Shown here: piece by piece, positions 53,516-62,012 of the stretch
How positions within the stretch are numbered: the first letter of the stretch is position 1
Layout of the letters: each line of letters begins with the position of its first letter
Source: CBDCPI01 sp965220245
GTDB taxonomy: Bacteria; Chloroflexota; Dehalococcoidia; Lucifugimonadales; UBA3495
DNA length: 64,000 nucleotides
Assembly (NCBI GenBank): GCA_965220245.1
Contig: CBDCPI010000006.1
Location: forward strand, 124,001-188,000
Direction of reading: 5' to 3'
Notes under the pieces: generated by a model
Seen by the model: only the letters and a program-made list of their open reading frames with translations
Database searches by the model: none
What the model was told of the DNA's origin: nothing
Made by a program: the position numbers and the translations under genes

Positions 53516-54361
53516 TTAGCCAAAGACTTGTTCTGCCAAGCTCTCCAAGCCGGCCACCCCGTCCTCCGCCTTGGTGCTGGATAGCTGGACTACGGCCCGG
53601 CTGGCCCCGGCTTCCTCGAAGCGGCTGATTTGGTCCCGGTCCGGGGTTACGCCGTAGACCGAGATTTGAATCGACTTGGGGTCTCGTCCCGCCGCCTCGG
53701 CCAACTCGTCCAAGGCGGCCCGCGCCATCTTCACTTGCTCTACGTCAACCCGCACCGGCAGCCACCCGTCGCCCCACCTGACTATCCGCTTGAATACATT
53801 GGCGGCGTTGCCTCCCAACAGGACCGGAGGATGGGGTTGTTGGACCGGTTTTGGAAAGCTCCTGACCGGGGGAAAGTCGAAGTACTGGCCGTGGAATTCC
53901 GACTCCTCCTTGGTCCAAAGCTCCTTCATAGCCAAAATGGCTTCCCGGGTCTGCGACCAGCGGTGGTCGAAGTTGCCGCCCATGATCTCGGTCTCTTCTT
54001 TTAGCCAACCAGCGCCGATGCCAAAGACAAAGCGGCCGTTGGAGATGCGGTCCAGCGTGGCTATTTGTTTGGCTTGGTCTAGGGGGTTGTGCTCCGGCAC
54101 CAGGGAGATGCTGGTGCCCAGCTTAATGTTTTGAGTTACTGCTGAGGCCCGCGCCAGGGAGATTAAAGGGTCGGCCATGTCCGCCATAAAGGGTGGAATT
54201 GATCCGTCGGGGGTGCCACCGTAGCGGGAGGTTGTGTTAACCGGAATAACCGGGTGTTCGGGCAGCCAAAAGGACTCAAACCCCAGTGACTCCGCCTTTT
54301 GGGCCAAGACGGCCACATCCATTGACGCGGTGGAAATTACCATGGCGACGCCGATATCCAT
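53516..54361 (-). CDS. LLM class (probable F420-dependent) oxidoreductase, gene 2
   Basis: 281 residues. AQKAESLGFESFWLPEHPVIP, TQNIKLGTSISLVPEHNPLDQAKQIATLDRISNGRFVFGIGAGWL (in segments), WTKEESEFHGQYFDFPPV, HPPVLLGGNAANVFKRIVRWGDGW. This is the TIGR03619-like branch usually assigned to coenzyme F420. Only distantly related to gene 1. GGAGACA precedes ATG 54361. A 150-base gap separates it from gene 1. Confidence 0.9.
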   Translation of the reverse strand: MDIGVAMVISTASMDVAVLAQKAESLGFESFWLPEHPVIPVNTTSRYGGTPDGSIPPFMADMADPLISLARASAVTQNIKLGTSISLVPEHNPLDQAKQIATLDRISNGRFVFGIGAGWLKEETEIMGGNFDHRWSQTREAILAMKELWTKEESEFHGQYFDFPPVRSFPKPVQQPHPPVLLGGNAANVFKRIVRWGDGWLPVRVDVEQVKMARAALDELAEAAGRDPKSIQISVYGVTPDRDQISRFEEAGASRAVVQLSSTKAEDGVAGLESLAEQVFG

Positions 54362-54436
54362 TGTCTCCTCCGAAGCGGTCTAACTTTGCCCAGATATTAG
54401 CATGTAGAGCGTTGATGTGAAAATAGCGTATGTGAA

Positions 54437-55582
54437 TTACCACAGCTCGGCCGAAGCCAACCGGGCCCCTTCGGCCATCGACTCCAGCTTGGGCCAAACG
54501 ATCTCCGGCTCTATCACCGGGTTTCGCCGGGCCGAGGTGCCAAACCCGCAGTCGCTGCCAGCAATGACGTTTTCCCGGCCCACCAGCTTGGCGTACCGCA
54601 CGATGCGCTGGGCCACCAACTCCGGATGCTCAATGAAGTTGGTCGTGGAGTCGATGACCCCGGGAATGATTACCTTGTCGTCGGGGAGTTTGACGTCTTC
54701 GAACACCGCCCACTCGTGCTCGTGGCGCGGGTTGGACCCCTCGAAGGAGATGGCGCCAGGCTTGGCTTTCAACGCGACTCCAATGATCTCTTTCAACGGG
54801 ATGTCCCGGTGGTGGGGTCCCTCGTAGTTGCCCCAGCACAAATGTAACCGCATCCGGTCGGCGGGCACGTTGGCCAAAGCGTGGTTGAGGGCCTCGACGT
54901 TTGCTTCAGCGACTTTCACAAACTCCTGGTTGCTGAGGTCCGGGAACTGGAGGTGACGCCCCATCGCCAAGTCGGGGCAGTCGACTTGCAGCAAGAACCC
55001 GGCTTGGTGGATCGCCTCGTACTCGGTCCGCATCACCTCCACCAAGGCGGCGAGATACGCCTCGCGAGTCGCGTAGTATTGGTTTCTCAGGAATAGCGAG
55101 ATTACCCCGGGAGACGCGGCGGTCATGAATACCTCCTCCGGCTCGACTCCCGGCCCGACTCCAGAAAGGGCCGCTTGCAAGTTGGTGATGTCCCTTGCGC
55201 CTTCTTGTTGGTCCTTCCATGAGATGGGCCCGGTGCAAGCGGGGCGCAGGATAGGTACCGTCGACTGACGCGAGAAGGCCTCGGGAAAATCGTGCCAATC
55301 GGCCCGGGGCAAGGCCAAGCTTTCCCCGTCGAAGCCGGTCAGGCGGTCGGTTACGTAGGTAGAATAGCTGAACTTGCCCTGCTCGCCGTCGTTAATAACG
55401 TCAACACCGGCGTCTGTCTGTTTTTGCACCACCTCGGCGACCGAATCGCGGACGCGGCTGTCGAAACCCTCCCGGTCGCTCAACGAACCGGCCTCCTTGG
55501 CCAGCAGCAGGTCCACCAAGTCCCAAGGCCGGGGCAGGCTGCCGGTGTGGGTCGTAAGAATTCGTTCCGTGCTGCGCTTCAT
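54437..55582 (-). CDS. MetE C-terminal-like (cobalamin-independent methionine synthase family) methyltransferase
   Basis: About 381 residues from ATG 55582 (GGAG upstream). TTHTGSLPRPWDLV start, VDVINDGEQGKFSYSTYV, LLQVDCPDLAM, zinc-site residues in HLCWGNYEGPHHRD and in IAGSDCGFGT with the Cys, and ISFEGSNPRHEHE. It is the C-terminal half only, as in archaeal MetE and epoxyalkane:CoM transferases, so a thiol other than homocysteine may be the acceptor. Divergent promoter region shared with a NYN gene. Confidence 0.88.
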   Translation of the reverse strand: MKRSTERILTTHTGSLPRPWDLVDLLLAKEAGSLSDREGFDSRVRDSVAEVVQKQTDAGVDVINDGEQGKFSYSTYVTDRLTGFDGESLALPRADWHDFPEAFSRQSTVPILRPACTGPISWKDQQEGARDITNLQAALSGVGPGVEPEEVFMTAASPGVISLFLRNQYYATREAYLAALVEVMRTEYEAIHQAGFLLQVDCPDLAMGRHLQFPDLSNQEFVKVAEANVEALNHALANVPADRMRLHLCWGNYEGPHHRDIPLKEIIGVALKAKPGAISFEGSNPRHEHEWAVFEDVKLPDDKVIIPGVIDSTTNFIEHPELVAQRIVRYAKLVGRENVIAGSDCGFGTSARRNPVIEPEIVWPKLESMAEGARLASAELW

Positions 55583-55719
55583 ATTGATAAACTCCAATGC
55601 GATTGATATAATATGTTCAGTATTCTCCCTAGCGTCCGTCGCTGGCGCACGTTAGGCTATTATTCACCGTAAAGGCGGCATGGATAAGTCTGTGCCGCTT
55701 TCCCTTTTTGGGAGGCTCC

Positions 55720-56010
55720 GTGCCAGATCGAGTCGCAATCTTTATAGACGGCGCGTATTTGGATAATGTGCTCAGGAACCAGTTCCAAAACATCCAGATC
55801 GACTATCAGAAACTTTCGGATTCTCTGGCGGGAGAGTCGAATATCCTAAGAACATATTACTATCACTGCCCAGTGTATCAAAGTAACCCTCCGACCCAGC
55901 AAGAGAACGAGAGGTACTCAAGCCAAAGGCGGTTCTTTAACGCTTTGGAGAGGCTTCCCAGGTACATTTCTTGTGATAATTTGGCGGGCGCCTCATCGCG
56001 TCTTAATTAA
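55720..56010 (+). pseudogene. NYN-domain (LabA-like) protein, truncated
   Basis: About 96 residues from GTG 55720 (GGGAGG four bases upstream). RVAIFIDGAYLDNVLRNQF with the first Asp, YYYHCPVYQSNPPTQQENERY, RRFFNALERLPR. NYN RNase-like proteins run about 160-200 residues with two further acidic motifs (G-D, S-D-G-D), which are missing; the reading ends in ISCDNLAGASSRLN. The next gene begins 35 bases later, so a deletion removed the 3' half. Confidence 0.7.
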
Positions 56011-56044
56011 CCTTCAGTATGCCGGATGTGGTAGAATACTAGCC

Positions 56045-56494
56045 ATGGAACAGCCTCAAGACCAGCCCCTTTATTGGGATAGCCCAAGGTCCCGTTTCAA
56101 CGCGACGCTTATCTTATCCTTGGTAGTGGCGTTGATTGGTCTGGTCACCGCCGGGTATCTGCTGGTCCTGCTAGGACTGGTAGGGGCCGGGTTTAGCTGG
56201 TTCACCAACGCCAAGCAATACCTCATCTACTCAAACGCTTTGGTGATCGTGTACGGTCGGCCTCGGGTAAAAGCAATACCCTTTCCCGAGATCTCTCACT
56301 TGGAAATGTTGGTCTTGCCCATGGGCAACCGGTTGCGGGTGCGGATGATCTCCGGTAAGAGGATCATGATTGCGGTGCAAAACATGGAAGAGTTTCAAGC
56401 CCGGCTCGAAGAGGCGCTGCAAAGCTACAATAGCAGCTACCATGGAGGGGTTATAGACATCGACCAGGAGTCCGACAGGCCCACTCCCTACTGA
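56045..56494 (+). CDS. small membrane protein with PH-like domain
   Basis: 149 residues from ATG 56045. Two transmembrane helices at about residues 19-60 (ATLILSLVVALIGLVTAGYLLVLLGLVGAG spans both in part), then a beta-rich region QYLIYSNALVIVYGRPRVKAIPFPEISHLEML and a helix EEFQARLEEALQSY, the bacterial PH-domain pattern. Likely cytoplasmic PH domain on a membrane hairpin. Function unknown. Confidence 0.75.
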   Translation: MEQPQDQPLYWDSPRSRFNATLILSLVVALIGLVTAGYLLVLLGLVGAGFSWFTNAKQYLIYSNALVIVYGRPRVKAIPFPEISHLEMLVLPMGNRLRVRMISGKRIMIAVQNMEEFQARLEEALQSYNSSYHGGVIDIDQESDRPTPY

Positions 56495-56582
56495 GCTAGT
56501 AACTGTTCAGACTTGCACGTCATTCCGGCCCACCCGGGAGATTGAACGTTACTCCCGGTGCTCACCCCAAACGCCCTCCCCG

Positions 56583-56692
56583 GTCATTCCGAACGCAGTG
56601 AGGAATCTAAGTTCCTTCGGCAACAGAACGTTTCCCACGAAAGGAATTTTAGACCCCTCGCTTTGCTCGGGGTGACAGTGGGGGGTTATTAT
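56583..56692. repeat. MITE-like palindromic unit, family C
   Basis: gtcattccgaacgcagtgaggaatctaa ... ttttagacccctcgctttgctcggggtgac: arms fold with mismatches. Related to 17114-17216. No gene. Confidence 0.6.
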
Positions 56693-56723
56693 TTGGGGCC
56701 AATATACGCCTCCTTCTAGTCGG

Positions 56724-57776
56724 CTACCCGGGCAGCGCCACTGTCTTGGTTACGGCGGTGGTGTCGCCGAAGTTGCCGCAGTAGGTGACGTGGTAGGGTT
56801 CCGGGCCGCCAGCCACTACCACCAGGATGTCGTCGGCACGGCGACAGGGGCAGACCCGGCCGCCGTCCATGGCAAACCCTTCTTCGTAGCTGATCAGGGA
56901 CGTTTCCTTGGGGAAACGGTCCAAAGGGATTTTGCAATGCTCGAACAGCCACTCTTTGACCGACTGCTTGGTGAATCCTTGGTCAGCAAACAACCGGGCG
57001 TGCCCGGGAGATAGCAAGACTAAGGGATTGCCGCCGGCCAGGAGGTAGTTGTTGTCGCTGAAGTCGCTCATGGCGCTGGCGATGATGGTAAGGATGCTTT
57101 CGGCCTCTTTGTAAAAGGTCAAACAGTTGTTAGTGCCCTGAGCGCCGACCACGGTGACAGCGCTTTGGTCCCGCATCCAGCCCCGCTCCACGTGGAGGGG
57201 GTCCCAAACGCTTTCCTCCTCATTCTCCCCGGTGCAGAACACAAACTTCCCCGGAGCCCCATGAATGGCCATGTCGGTAGTCCAGGGCTTGCCGCCGCCG
57301 ACGTTGAGCAGGAGAAGCCGCACCGCCCGGCCAATGGTGGCGTTGGCCCGGAATCCCGGCCCCAAGCAGCCACGCCCGCTGTTGACGCCGATGCGGTCTC
57401 GCACCGGGCCGTTGATGATCAGCAGTGGGGCCACCGGGTTGGTAGTGGTCTGAAGGCCGTGAATATTGAACGCCGGTTCGCAGATAGCCGCGACGGCCGC
57501 AATAAGCACCGGCATGTAGTCCGGCAAGCAACCGGCCATGACCGCGTTGACCGCGATTTTTTCCACGGTGGCCGCCCCGCCGTCCGGGTTGATGTAGCCG
57601 ATGAGGTCAGACGGACTTCGGCCCGCCGCCTCTACCATTTTCTCGACCCGGTCGACCGTAGGGGGAATTACCGGGAGACCGTCAGACCAATCCCCGTCCA
57701 GCATGAGCTGGAATACGGCTTCCGGCGAATCAGCTACCTCCAATAATGAGGACTGGAGGTCAATAGGCTGCTTCAA
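56724..57776 (-). CDS. conserved protein of the UGSC selenoprotein operon
   Basis: 350 residues. VFQLMLDGDWSDGLPVIPPTVDRVEKMVEAAGR at the start, AVNAVMAGCLPDYMPVLIAAVAAI, NINGP-type LIINGPVRDRIGVNSGRGCLGPGFRANATIGRAVRL, later VVVAGGPEPYHVTYCGNFG. Cysteines in GRGCLGPG and RVCPCRR are conserved-looking. The start overlaps the stop of the selenoprotein gene by 4 bases. Homologues typically accompany UGSC-motif proteins; the biochemical role is not known. RBS not obvious because of the overlap. Confidence 0.78.
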   Translation of the reverse strand: MKQPIDLQSSLLEVADSPEAVFQLMLDGDWSDGLPVIPPTVDRVEKMVEAAGRSPSDLIGYINPDGGAATVEKIAVNAVMAGCLPDYMPVLIAAVAAICEPAFNIHGLQTTTNPVAPLLIINGPVRDRIGVNSGRGCLGPGFRANATIGRAVRLLLLNVGGGKPWTTDMAIHGAPGKFVFCTGENEEESVWDPLHVERGWMRDQSAVTVVGAQGTNNCLTFYKEAESILTIIASAMSDFSDNNYLLAGGNPLVLLSPGHARLFADQGFTKQSVKEWLFEHCKIPLDRFPKETSLISYEEGFAMDGGRVCPCRRADDILVVVAGGPEPYHVTYCGNFGDTTAVTKTVALPG

Positions 57777-58312
57777 TTGGGGCCGCCCAATTGCGATATG
57801 ATGCCCTCTACTGCTTCCCGGGCTACCGCTCGCACCACCTCGGGCTCGACGTACTCAGTTAGCTCGGTCTTGGGCAGCACCACCATTGGCGCGTCGGGGA
57901 CGCCGTTGCCTCGCATTGAGGCCTTGGCCAAGGTGGTGAAGCGCTCGGTCACCAATACTACCGAGGGCAACCCCTCTTTGATCAGGCGCACGCTGTCGTG
58001 GACACTCCACGCGGTGCAGGACCCTCAATTGGCCAGACCCACCACGGCCACTTGGGCCTGCTGCTTGACCTCGTCGAAGGTCTCCTGAGGGGCGGCCGAC
58101 GCTAGGGGAATAAGCTTCTCAAAGACCTCGGCCACGCCGTACTGCTCCTTGAGGATAACGGCAATCTGCTCGGAGATAATGTTCATGCTGGTCCAGCGGT
58201 TGTTCAGGATTGCCACCGTGGCGCCTTGGAGGCCATCTATTCTGGGAATGGCAGCCTCCAAGGGACGCCAAGCCTCCGCTGCCGGGCTCAATAGCGATAG
58301 TTTGTCGGCCAT
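57773..58312 (-). CDS. UGSC-motif selenoprotein (UGA at codon 96 read as selenocysteine)
   Basis: One frame of 179 codons from ATG 58312 (AGGAGG upstream). UGA at 58025-58027 would give VVGLAN-U-GSCTAWSVHD. The Asn-U-Gly-Ser-Cys context is the hallmark of the UGSC selenoprotein family, in which some members have Cys at U. Sense continues with VRLIKEGLPSVVLVTERF and TELTEYVEPEVVRAVARE to the stop. N-terminal MADKLSLLSPAAEAW and ATVAILNNRW are family-like. A SECIS-like hairpin follows the UGA. Likely a thiol-based redox enzyme or reductase subunit, partner the next gene. The host must have selA, selB, selC and selD elsewhere. Confidence 0.9.
57994..58027 (-). promoter_or_regulatory. bacterial SECIS-like hairpin after the UGA
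   Basis: After UGA, 13 nt lead to CGUGGA-GUG-UCCACG (57997-58011): 6-bp stem, 3-nt loop beginning with G. The loop lies 19 nt from UGA, within the usual 16-37. A lower GCAC/GUGC pairing can extend the stem. This is consistent with SelB recognition. Confidence 0.8.
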
Positions 58313-58588
58313 GATGTGCTGTTCCTCCTGGAGTGAGAGTAAATCAGGTGGAAACCCGTCCCATTATAACAAGGGTTTCGGGGCCGTTTCGGGGTTTTGA
58401 CATTCACCAAGGCTACTGCTAAGGTTTAACCGATTTTTTACCCCGCTTGAGTATTCCCGGCGCCCAGAAGTCTCCGGGAATTGGTGCTCAATCTACCCTA
58501 TTTGGGGTTCAAATATTTAGGCTGGCCCAAGGGGGCCGGTCTGATACGGGACTCAAGCGCCGGAATTCAGACAAAGGAGCATAGGGCT
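58313..58588. promoter_or_regulatory. divergent promoter region, selenoprotein operon and decarboxylase genes
   Basis: 276 bp with no other gene. The two transcription units start here in opposite directions. taaccgattttttacccc near 58428 is AT-rich but I see no clear -35/-10 pairs. Confidence 0.45.
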
Positions 58589-59095
58589 GTGGCTTGGACC
58601 GAGAATATTGTTCAGGCGCTGAAAAACTGGGACACTTCGCTCATCGCTTACGTCCCGGACATATCCATTGACCGGGTGACCAGCATTATCGACGCCGACC
58701 CGTTCTTCCACTTGGTCTCGGCGACCCGGGAAGAAGAAGCGTTGGGCATCGCCGTCGGGGCCTACGCCACCGGACGCAACGCGGCGGTGTTCATGCAGTC
58801 CAGCGGCTTCGGGAACAGCGTTAACGCTATAGCCAGCCTTTGCATACCGTCCCGGACGCCGATCCCCATCTTTATCAACTTGCGAGGCGGCCCCGGTGAG
58901 TTCAATATTGCCCAAGTAGCCATGGGCCGCACCACCCGCCCGATCCTGGACCTATTGGGGTTGGTCCACTTTACCATTGAAGACGAGTACCGGATGGACA
59001 CGCTGTTGGATGGAGCGTTGAAGCTATGCCACTCCAACCGCCAACCGGTGGCGGTCTGCATGACCCAGATGCTCCACGGAGGCAAACTTGCTTAG
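58589..59095 (+). CDS. ThDP-dependent decarboxylase, alpha subunit (sulfo/phosphonopyruvate decarboxylase-like)
   Basis: About 168 residues from GTG 58589 (AAAGGAGC upstream); the frame is open to 58481. NIVQALKNWDTSLIAYVPDISIDRV, HLVSATREEEALGIAVGAYATGRNAAVFMQSSGFGNSVNAI (the Glu that activates the ThDP pyrimidine lies in REEEA), PIPIFINLRGGPGEFN. This is the PYR-domain half of ComDE-type enzymes. The beta gene overlaps by 8 bases. Substrate: a 2-oxo acid such as sulfopyruvate or phosphonopyruvate is likely but not proven. Confidence 0.87.
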   Translation: MAWTENIVQALKNWDTSLIAYVPDISIDRVTSIIDADPFFHLVSATREEEALGIAVGAYATGRNAAVFMQSSGFGNSVNAIASLCIPSRTPIPIFINLRGGPGEFNIAQVAMGRTTRPILDLLGLVHFTIEDEYRMDTLLDGALKLCHSNRQPVAVCMTQMLHGGKLA

Positions 59096-59642
59096 GTTCG
59101 AAGCCACCCAGTTGATTTTGAGGCAGGCCGGCAACCGGCCCATCGTTAGCAATCTGGGCCCAACCACCGATGAGCTTTGGCACGCCGGCCACCGCGACCG
59201 GAACTTCTACACCTACGGCAGTATGGGGCTGTGCTCCTCTATCGCCTTGGGCATGGCCCTTTCCACCGACGAGCAAGTCATATCATTGGATGGCGACGGC
59301 TCGTTGCTGATGAACCTAGGCGCCATTGCGACTATCGGCCGGGAGCAACCCAAGAACCTGATAGTGGTGGTGTGGGACAACGAGGAGTGGGCCCAGACGG
59401 GGCACCAGCCGAGCCACACCGCCAAGGGCACGAACCTGGCTGAGGTTGCGGCTAGCTGTGGCATTCCCCACGCTACCACGGTCGATAACCTGGAAGACTT
59501 GGGATCGGTGTTTGCTACGGCCCTGAGCGAAGAGGGACCGTGGTTCATCGTAGCCAAAATCGAGGAAGCCGAATACCTGCCCGTCGCCCCCATCGAACCG
59601 GAGTTGACTATCTATCGAATGCGGGAATCCTTTAGAAATTAG
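59088..59642 (+). CDS. ThDP-dependent decarboxylase, beta subunit (sulfo/phosphonopyruvate decarboxylase-like)
   Basis: About 184 residues from TTG 59088, GGAGG 5 bases upstream inside the alpha gene. Diphosphate-binding GDGSLLMNLGAIATIGREQPKNLIVVVWDNEEW contains the GDG(S)-x-N ThDP signature (GDG...DNEEW). Also NLGPTTDELWHAG, YGSMGLCSSIALGMAL. Ends at TAG 59640. Together with the alpha subunit it forms the active site at the interface. Their divergent placement from the selenoprotein operon may reflect a shared pathway of organosulfur or redox metabolism (inference). Confidence 0.9.
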   Translation: MLRFEATQLILRQAGNRPIVSNLGPTTDELWHAGHRDRNFYTYGSMGLCSSIALGMALSTDEQVISLDGDGSLLMNLGAIATIGREQPKNLIVVVWDNEEWAQTGHQPSHTAKGTNLAEVAASCGIPHATTVDNLEDLGSVFATALSEEGPWFIVAKIEEAEYLPVAPIEPELTIYRMRESFRN

Positions 59643-59703
59643 ACCGTTGGCGTCCTGGGCAATACCGGCAATGGTTTAGCCACTCTCGGCAAATACCGGT
59701 GAC

Positions 59704-59752
59704 ATCAAGGGCTGGTATGCGTAAGGCATACCAGCCCTTGATACATTTTTGC
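59704..59752. terminator. bidirectional intrinsic terminator
   Basis: 17-bp perfect stem ATCAAGGGCTGGTATGC/GCATACCAGCCCTTGAT with GTAAG loop, then ACATTTTT on the plus strand. Lies between converging decarboxylase (plus) and dienelactone hydrolase-like (minus) genes. Confidence 0.9.
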
Positions 59753-59782
59753 TCAGCGCTTGAGAGTTTAAGCCCGTTTACC

Positions 59783-60565
59783 CTAGTTCTTGACGTACTT
59801 GTCGAACCAGCCCAAAGTGCGCTCCAGAGCGTCTTGGGCCGATGCTTCGTGGTAGCTGCCGCGCTCGTTACAGTTGAATCCGTGGCCGGCGTCGGGGTAC
59901 ATCTTAAAGTCATAGGTCACGCCCGCTTCCTTGAGCCGGGCCTCTATTTGGGCCACGTCGTCCGGCGTGGGGTTGGCGTCTTGGGCGCCGAAGTTACCCA
60001 TGACCGGAATTCTTATCTGGCTGGTCAGGTCGATGGGCGCGGGGCCACCGCCGAAGGGGACCAAAATCCGGCCGCCATAATACACCGAGGCCGCGCTTAG
60101 GCTGTGGCAACTGGTGGCGGCCAGGTAGGTAATGCGTCCGCCGACACAGTAACCCACGATGCCGATCTTCTGGCCCCGGGTGCGCGCCCAGCGGTTTTGC
60201 AGGTAGTCTATGGTGACGTTGATGTCCTCGACCAGTTCGTCATCCCTCAAGGCCTCCATGTAGCGGGTGCGGGCTGGCGCGTCCTCGTCCCCGTAGCCTA
60301 GCTTGGGATTGGGGTGTTCCCGGTGGTAAAGCGCCGGGGCGACCGCAGCGTAGCCTTGTTCAGCGAAGCCGTCGCAAATCTTTTCGATGTGCGAGGTGAC
60401 GCCGAAAGCCTCCATAATTACGATGATGGCCGGGAAACTGGTCCCGCCACTGGGCGGCGGATGACTGACGTAGGTGGCCATATCCTGGCCTTGTTGCCCG
60501 CTAAGCTCGTCGAACTCGCGCTCACCAGCAAATCGCAGGTTCTCCCAAAATGATGGCATCGTCAA
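59783..60565 (-). CDS. dienelactone hydrolase family protein
   Basis: 260 residues. ATYVSHPPPSGGTSFPAIIVIMEAFGVTSHIEKICDGFAEQGYAAVAPALY in the first third, nucleophile GIVGYCVGGRITYL (Cys), PVMGNFGAQDANPT (Asp) and DAGHGFNCNERGSYH (His): the Cys-Asp-His triad of dienelactone hydrolases. Acts on ester/lactone bonds; substrate unknown. AGGAGGTTTGA lies upstream of ATG 60565 (or 60559). The terminator at 59704 ends its transcript. Confidence 0.92.
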   Translation of the reverse strand: MTMPSFWENLRFAGEREFDELSGQQGQDMATYVSHPPPSGGTSFPAIIVIMEAFGVTSHIEKICDGFAEQGYAAVAPALYHREHPNPKLGYGDEDAPARTRYMEALRDDELVEDINVTIDYLQNRWARTRGQKIGIVGYCVGGRITYLAATSCHSLSAASVYYGGRILVPFGGGPAPIDLTSQIRIPVMGNFGAQDANPTPDDVAQIEARLKEAGVTYDFKMYPDAGHGFNCNERGSYHEASAQDALERTLGWFDKYVKN

Positions 60566-60887
60566 ACCTCCTGATCTTAGCCCTATTTCGGCAGCCGACT
60601 GAGCGCCCTTGGCTAGATGCTATCCGGCGCAGGTTGATTCAACCTTAATTGATCACTCCCCCATCCTGTCCCAGACCCAGCCCCATAGCTGGGGCCATAG
60701 GCTTCTCTGGCCGACTCAGCCAGGATTTTAGCAGAGGGCAAAGCTACGCACAAGCTAGCAAAGCACGTGGGCGCCGCCACGCGGTCCGCAGTCGAGTACA
60801 GTTGGCGATGGTGGGAACCGACCGTCAAAGGCGCTAAGAAAGCACACCACGACGCCCAATCTCCCCCTGAAAGGAGTACCAAAAGGG
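60566..60887. other. intergenic region, no supportable gene
   Basis: A plus-strand frame (about 60727-60935) gives ATHKLAKHVGAATRSAVEY, which could be a short remnant, and there is no start. I could not recognise an RNA gene. Unassigned. Confidence 0.35.
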
Positions 60888-60947
60888 AAGACCCCTTCTG
60901 GCCGTTGGCCCTTTTACAGGTCCAAGCCGGCTGAAGGGGTCTTTATC
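60888..60947. terminator. probable intrinsic terminator
   Basis: AAGACCCCTTC (60888-60898) pairs with GAAGGGGTCTT (60933-60943), followed by TATC; an internal ccctttt/aaaaggg can pair as well. The long 34-nt loop is unusual. It could end a transcript from the unassigned region upstream. Confidence 0.6.
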
Positions 60948-61036
60948 AGTTGGCGAGCCTCGCATGAGTTTTAGCTCGCCACCAAAGTCCGGGGTGACTC
61001 ACGCTTGACGAGAAAGGCGAGAGTCACGGCCCCTAG

Positions 61037-61936
61037 TTAGGATTGCTCGCGGCTGTCCTCGATTTTTTCGACGAGATATTGGATCTCCTGCAAGACGGCC
61101 TCGACCGTTCGCGGCGCCAACCGCTTGAATTCCAGTCCTTCGCTTTGAGAGAGACCGGATAGGTCCAGGTGCAGCTCCACCTCGATGTCCCCTGAATTGT
61201 CTTGAAGTTGCATCGCGTAGTAGACCAGACCGCGGCGCAAGTCCGAGGAGAACATGCTGGGGCCGACGGGCAGGACGTACTGTTGGTTCAGGGATATGGA
61301 ACCTTCGGCGGCATCGAACACCAAGGTGCGGGTCGACCCGTTGGGGTAATTGAAGACTACCTCGGCGTTGTCGAGATCGTTGTCCCAAGTGTAGTCCTCT
61401 ATCCTGACGGTGCTGAGTATCCTTTCAAAGGCGTCGTCATATTGAGCGAAGAACAGGGTAATGTCCCGGGTATCGGTGTCAACCTGGAAGGAGTACCAAG
61501 TCTTGACCAACTCCCCTTGAGGGAGCCTCAGGTCGACCAGACCCTCCTCCAAGACCTCACCGAATTGAGCTTCGGGATAGACTTGAGGCTCGGTGGCCGC
61601 CTTCTTCTCGACCAGGGGCTTCGCTTGGGCTATCGGTGCCGGTGTCTCAGCAGGTGCCGGAGCAACCTTCGGCTCTGGAATAGCGGTTGAGGCCGGGATA
61701 GCGGTCGCTTGGGGGAGGGGCGCCGGGTCCTGTGAAGCAGGTTGGCTGACGGCCGATGGGGCCTTCACTGGGGCATCCTGAGTCTTGACGGGCTGGTCGT
61801 CTTTGGCCGATATGGAATCGGAACCGAATAAAAAGAATGCAACAACTACTGCAGCGGCTATTACACCTAGTCCGACCCCCCAAAATGCGAACTGATTCTT
61901 GGTATTGCGCCCTTCAGGCGCCCTGGAAGCTCTCAT
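61037..61936 (-). CDS. membrane-anchored protein with proline/alanine-rich linker and beta-rich domain
   Basis: 299 residues. Short basic N terminus, one transmembrane helix (FWGVGLGVIAAAVVVAFFLFG, shown in parts: residues 18-40), a 75-residue Pro/Ala/Gln linker (PAPLPQATAIPAS, APAPAETPAPIAQ), then a beta-rich domain with VKTWYSFQVDTDTRD, RTLVFDAAEGSISLN, LHLDLSGLSQSEG. A signal-anchor topology puts the domain outside the cell membrane. Family not recognised. It lies 76 bases downstream of the tubulin-like gene on the same strand, so may be its envelope partner. Confidence 0.78.
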   Translation of the reverse strand: MRASRAPEGRNTKNQFAFWGVGLGVIAAAVVVAFFLFGSDSISAKDDQPVKTQDAPVKAPSAVSQPASQDPAPLPQATAIPASTAIPEPKVAPAPAETPAPIAQAKPLVEKKAATEPQVYPEAQFGEVLEEGLVDLRLPQGELVKTWYSFQVDTDTRDITLFFAQYDDAFERILSTVRIEDYTWDNDLDNAEVVFNYPNGSTRTLVFDAAEGSISLNQQYVLPVGPSMFSSDLRRGLVYYAMQLQDNSGDIEVELHLDLSGLSQSEGLEFKRLAPRTVEAVLQEIQYLVEKIEDSREQS

Positions 61937-62012
61937 GTCAATCCTCTTGTATAGTAATGTCTTTGCTGCTGGTGCTGGACTGGTTGATTAAGTTAGCCTG
62001 ATTGATGGCCGG

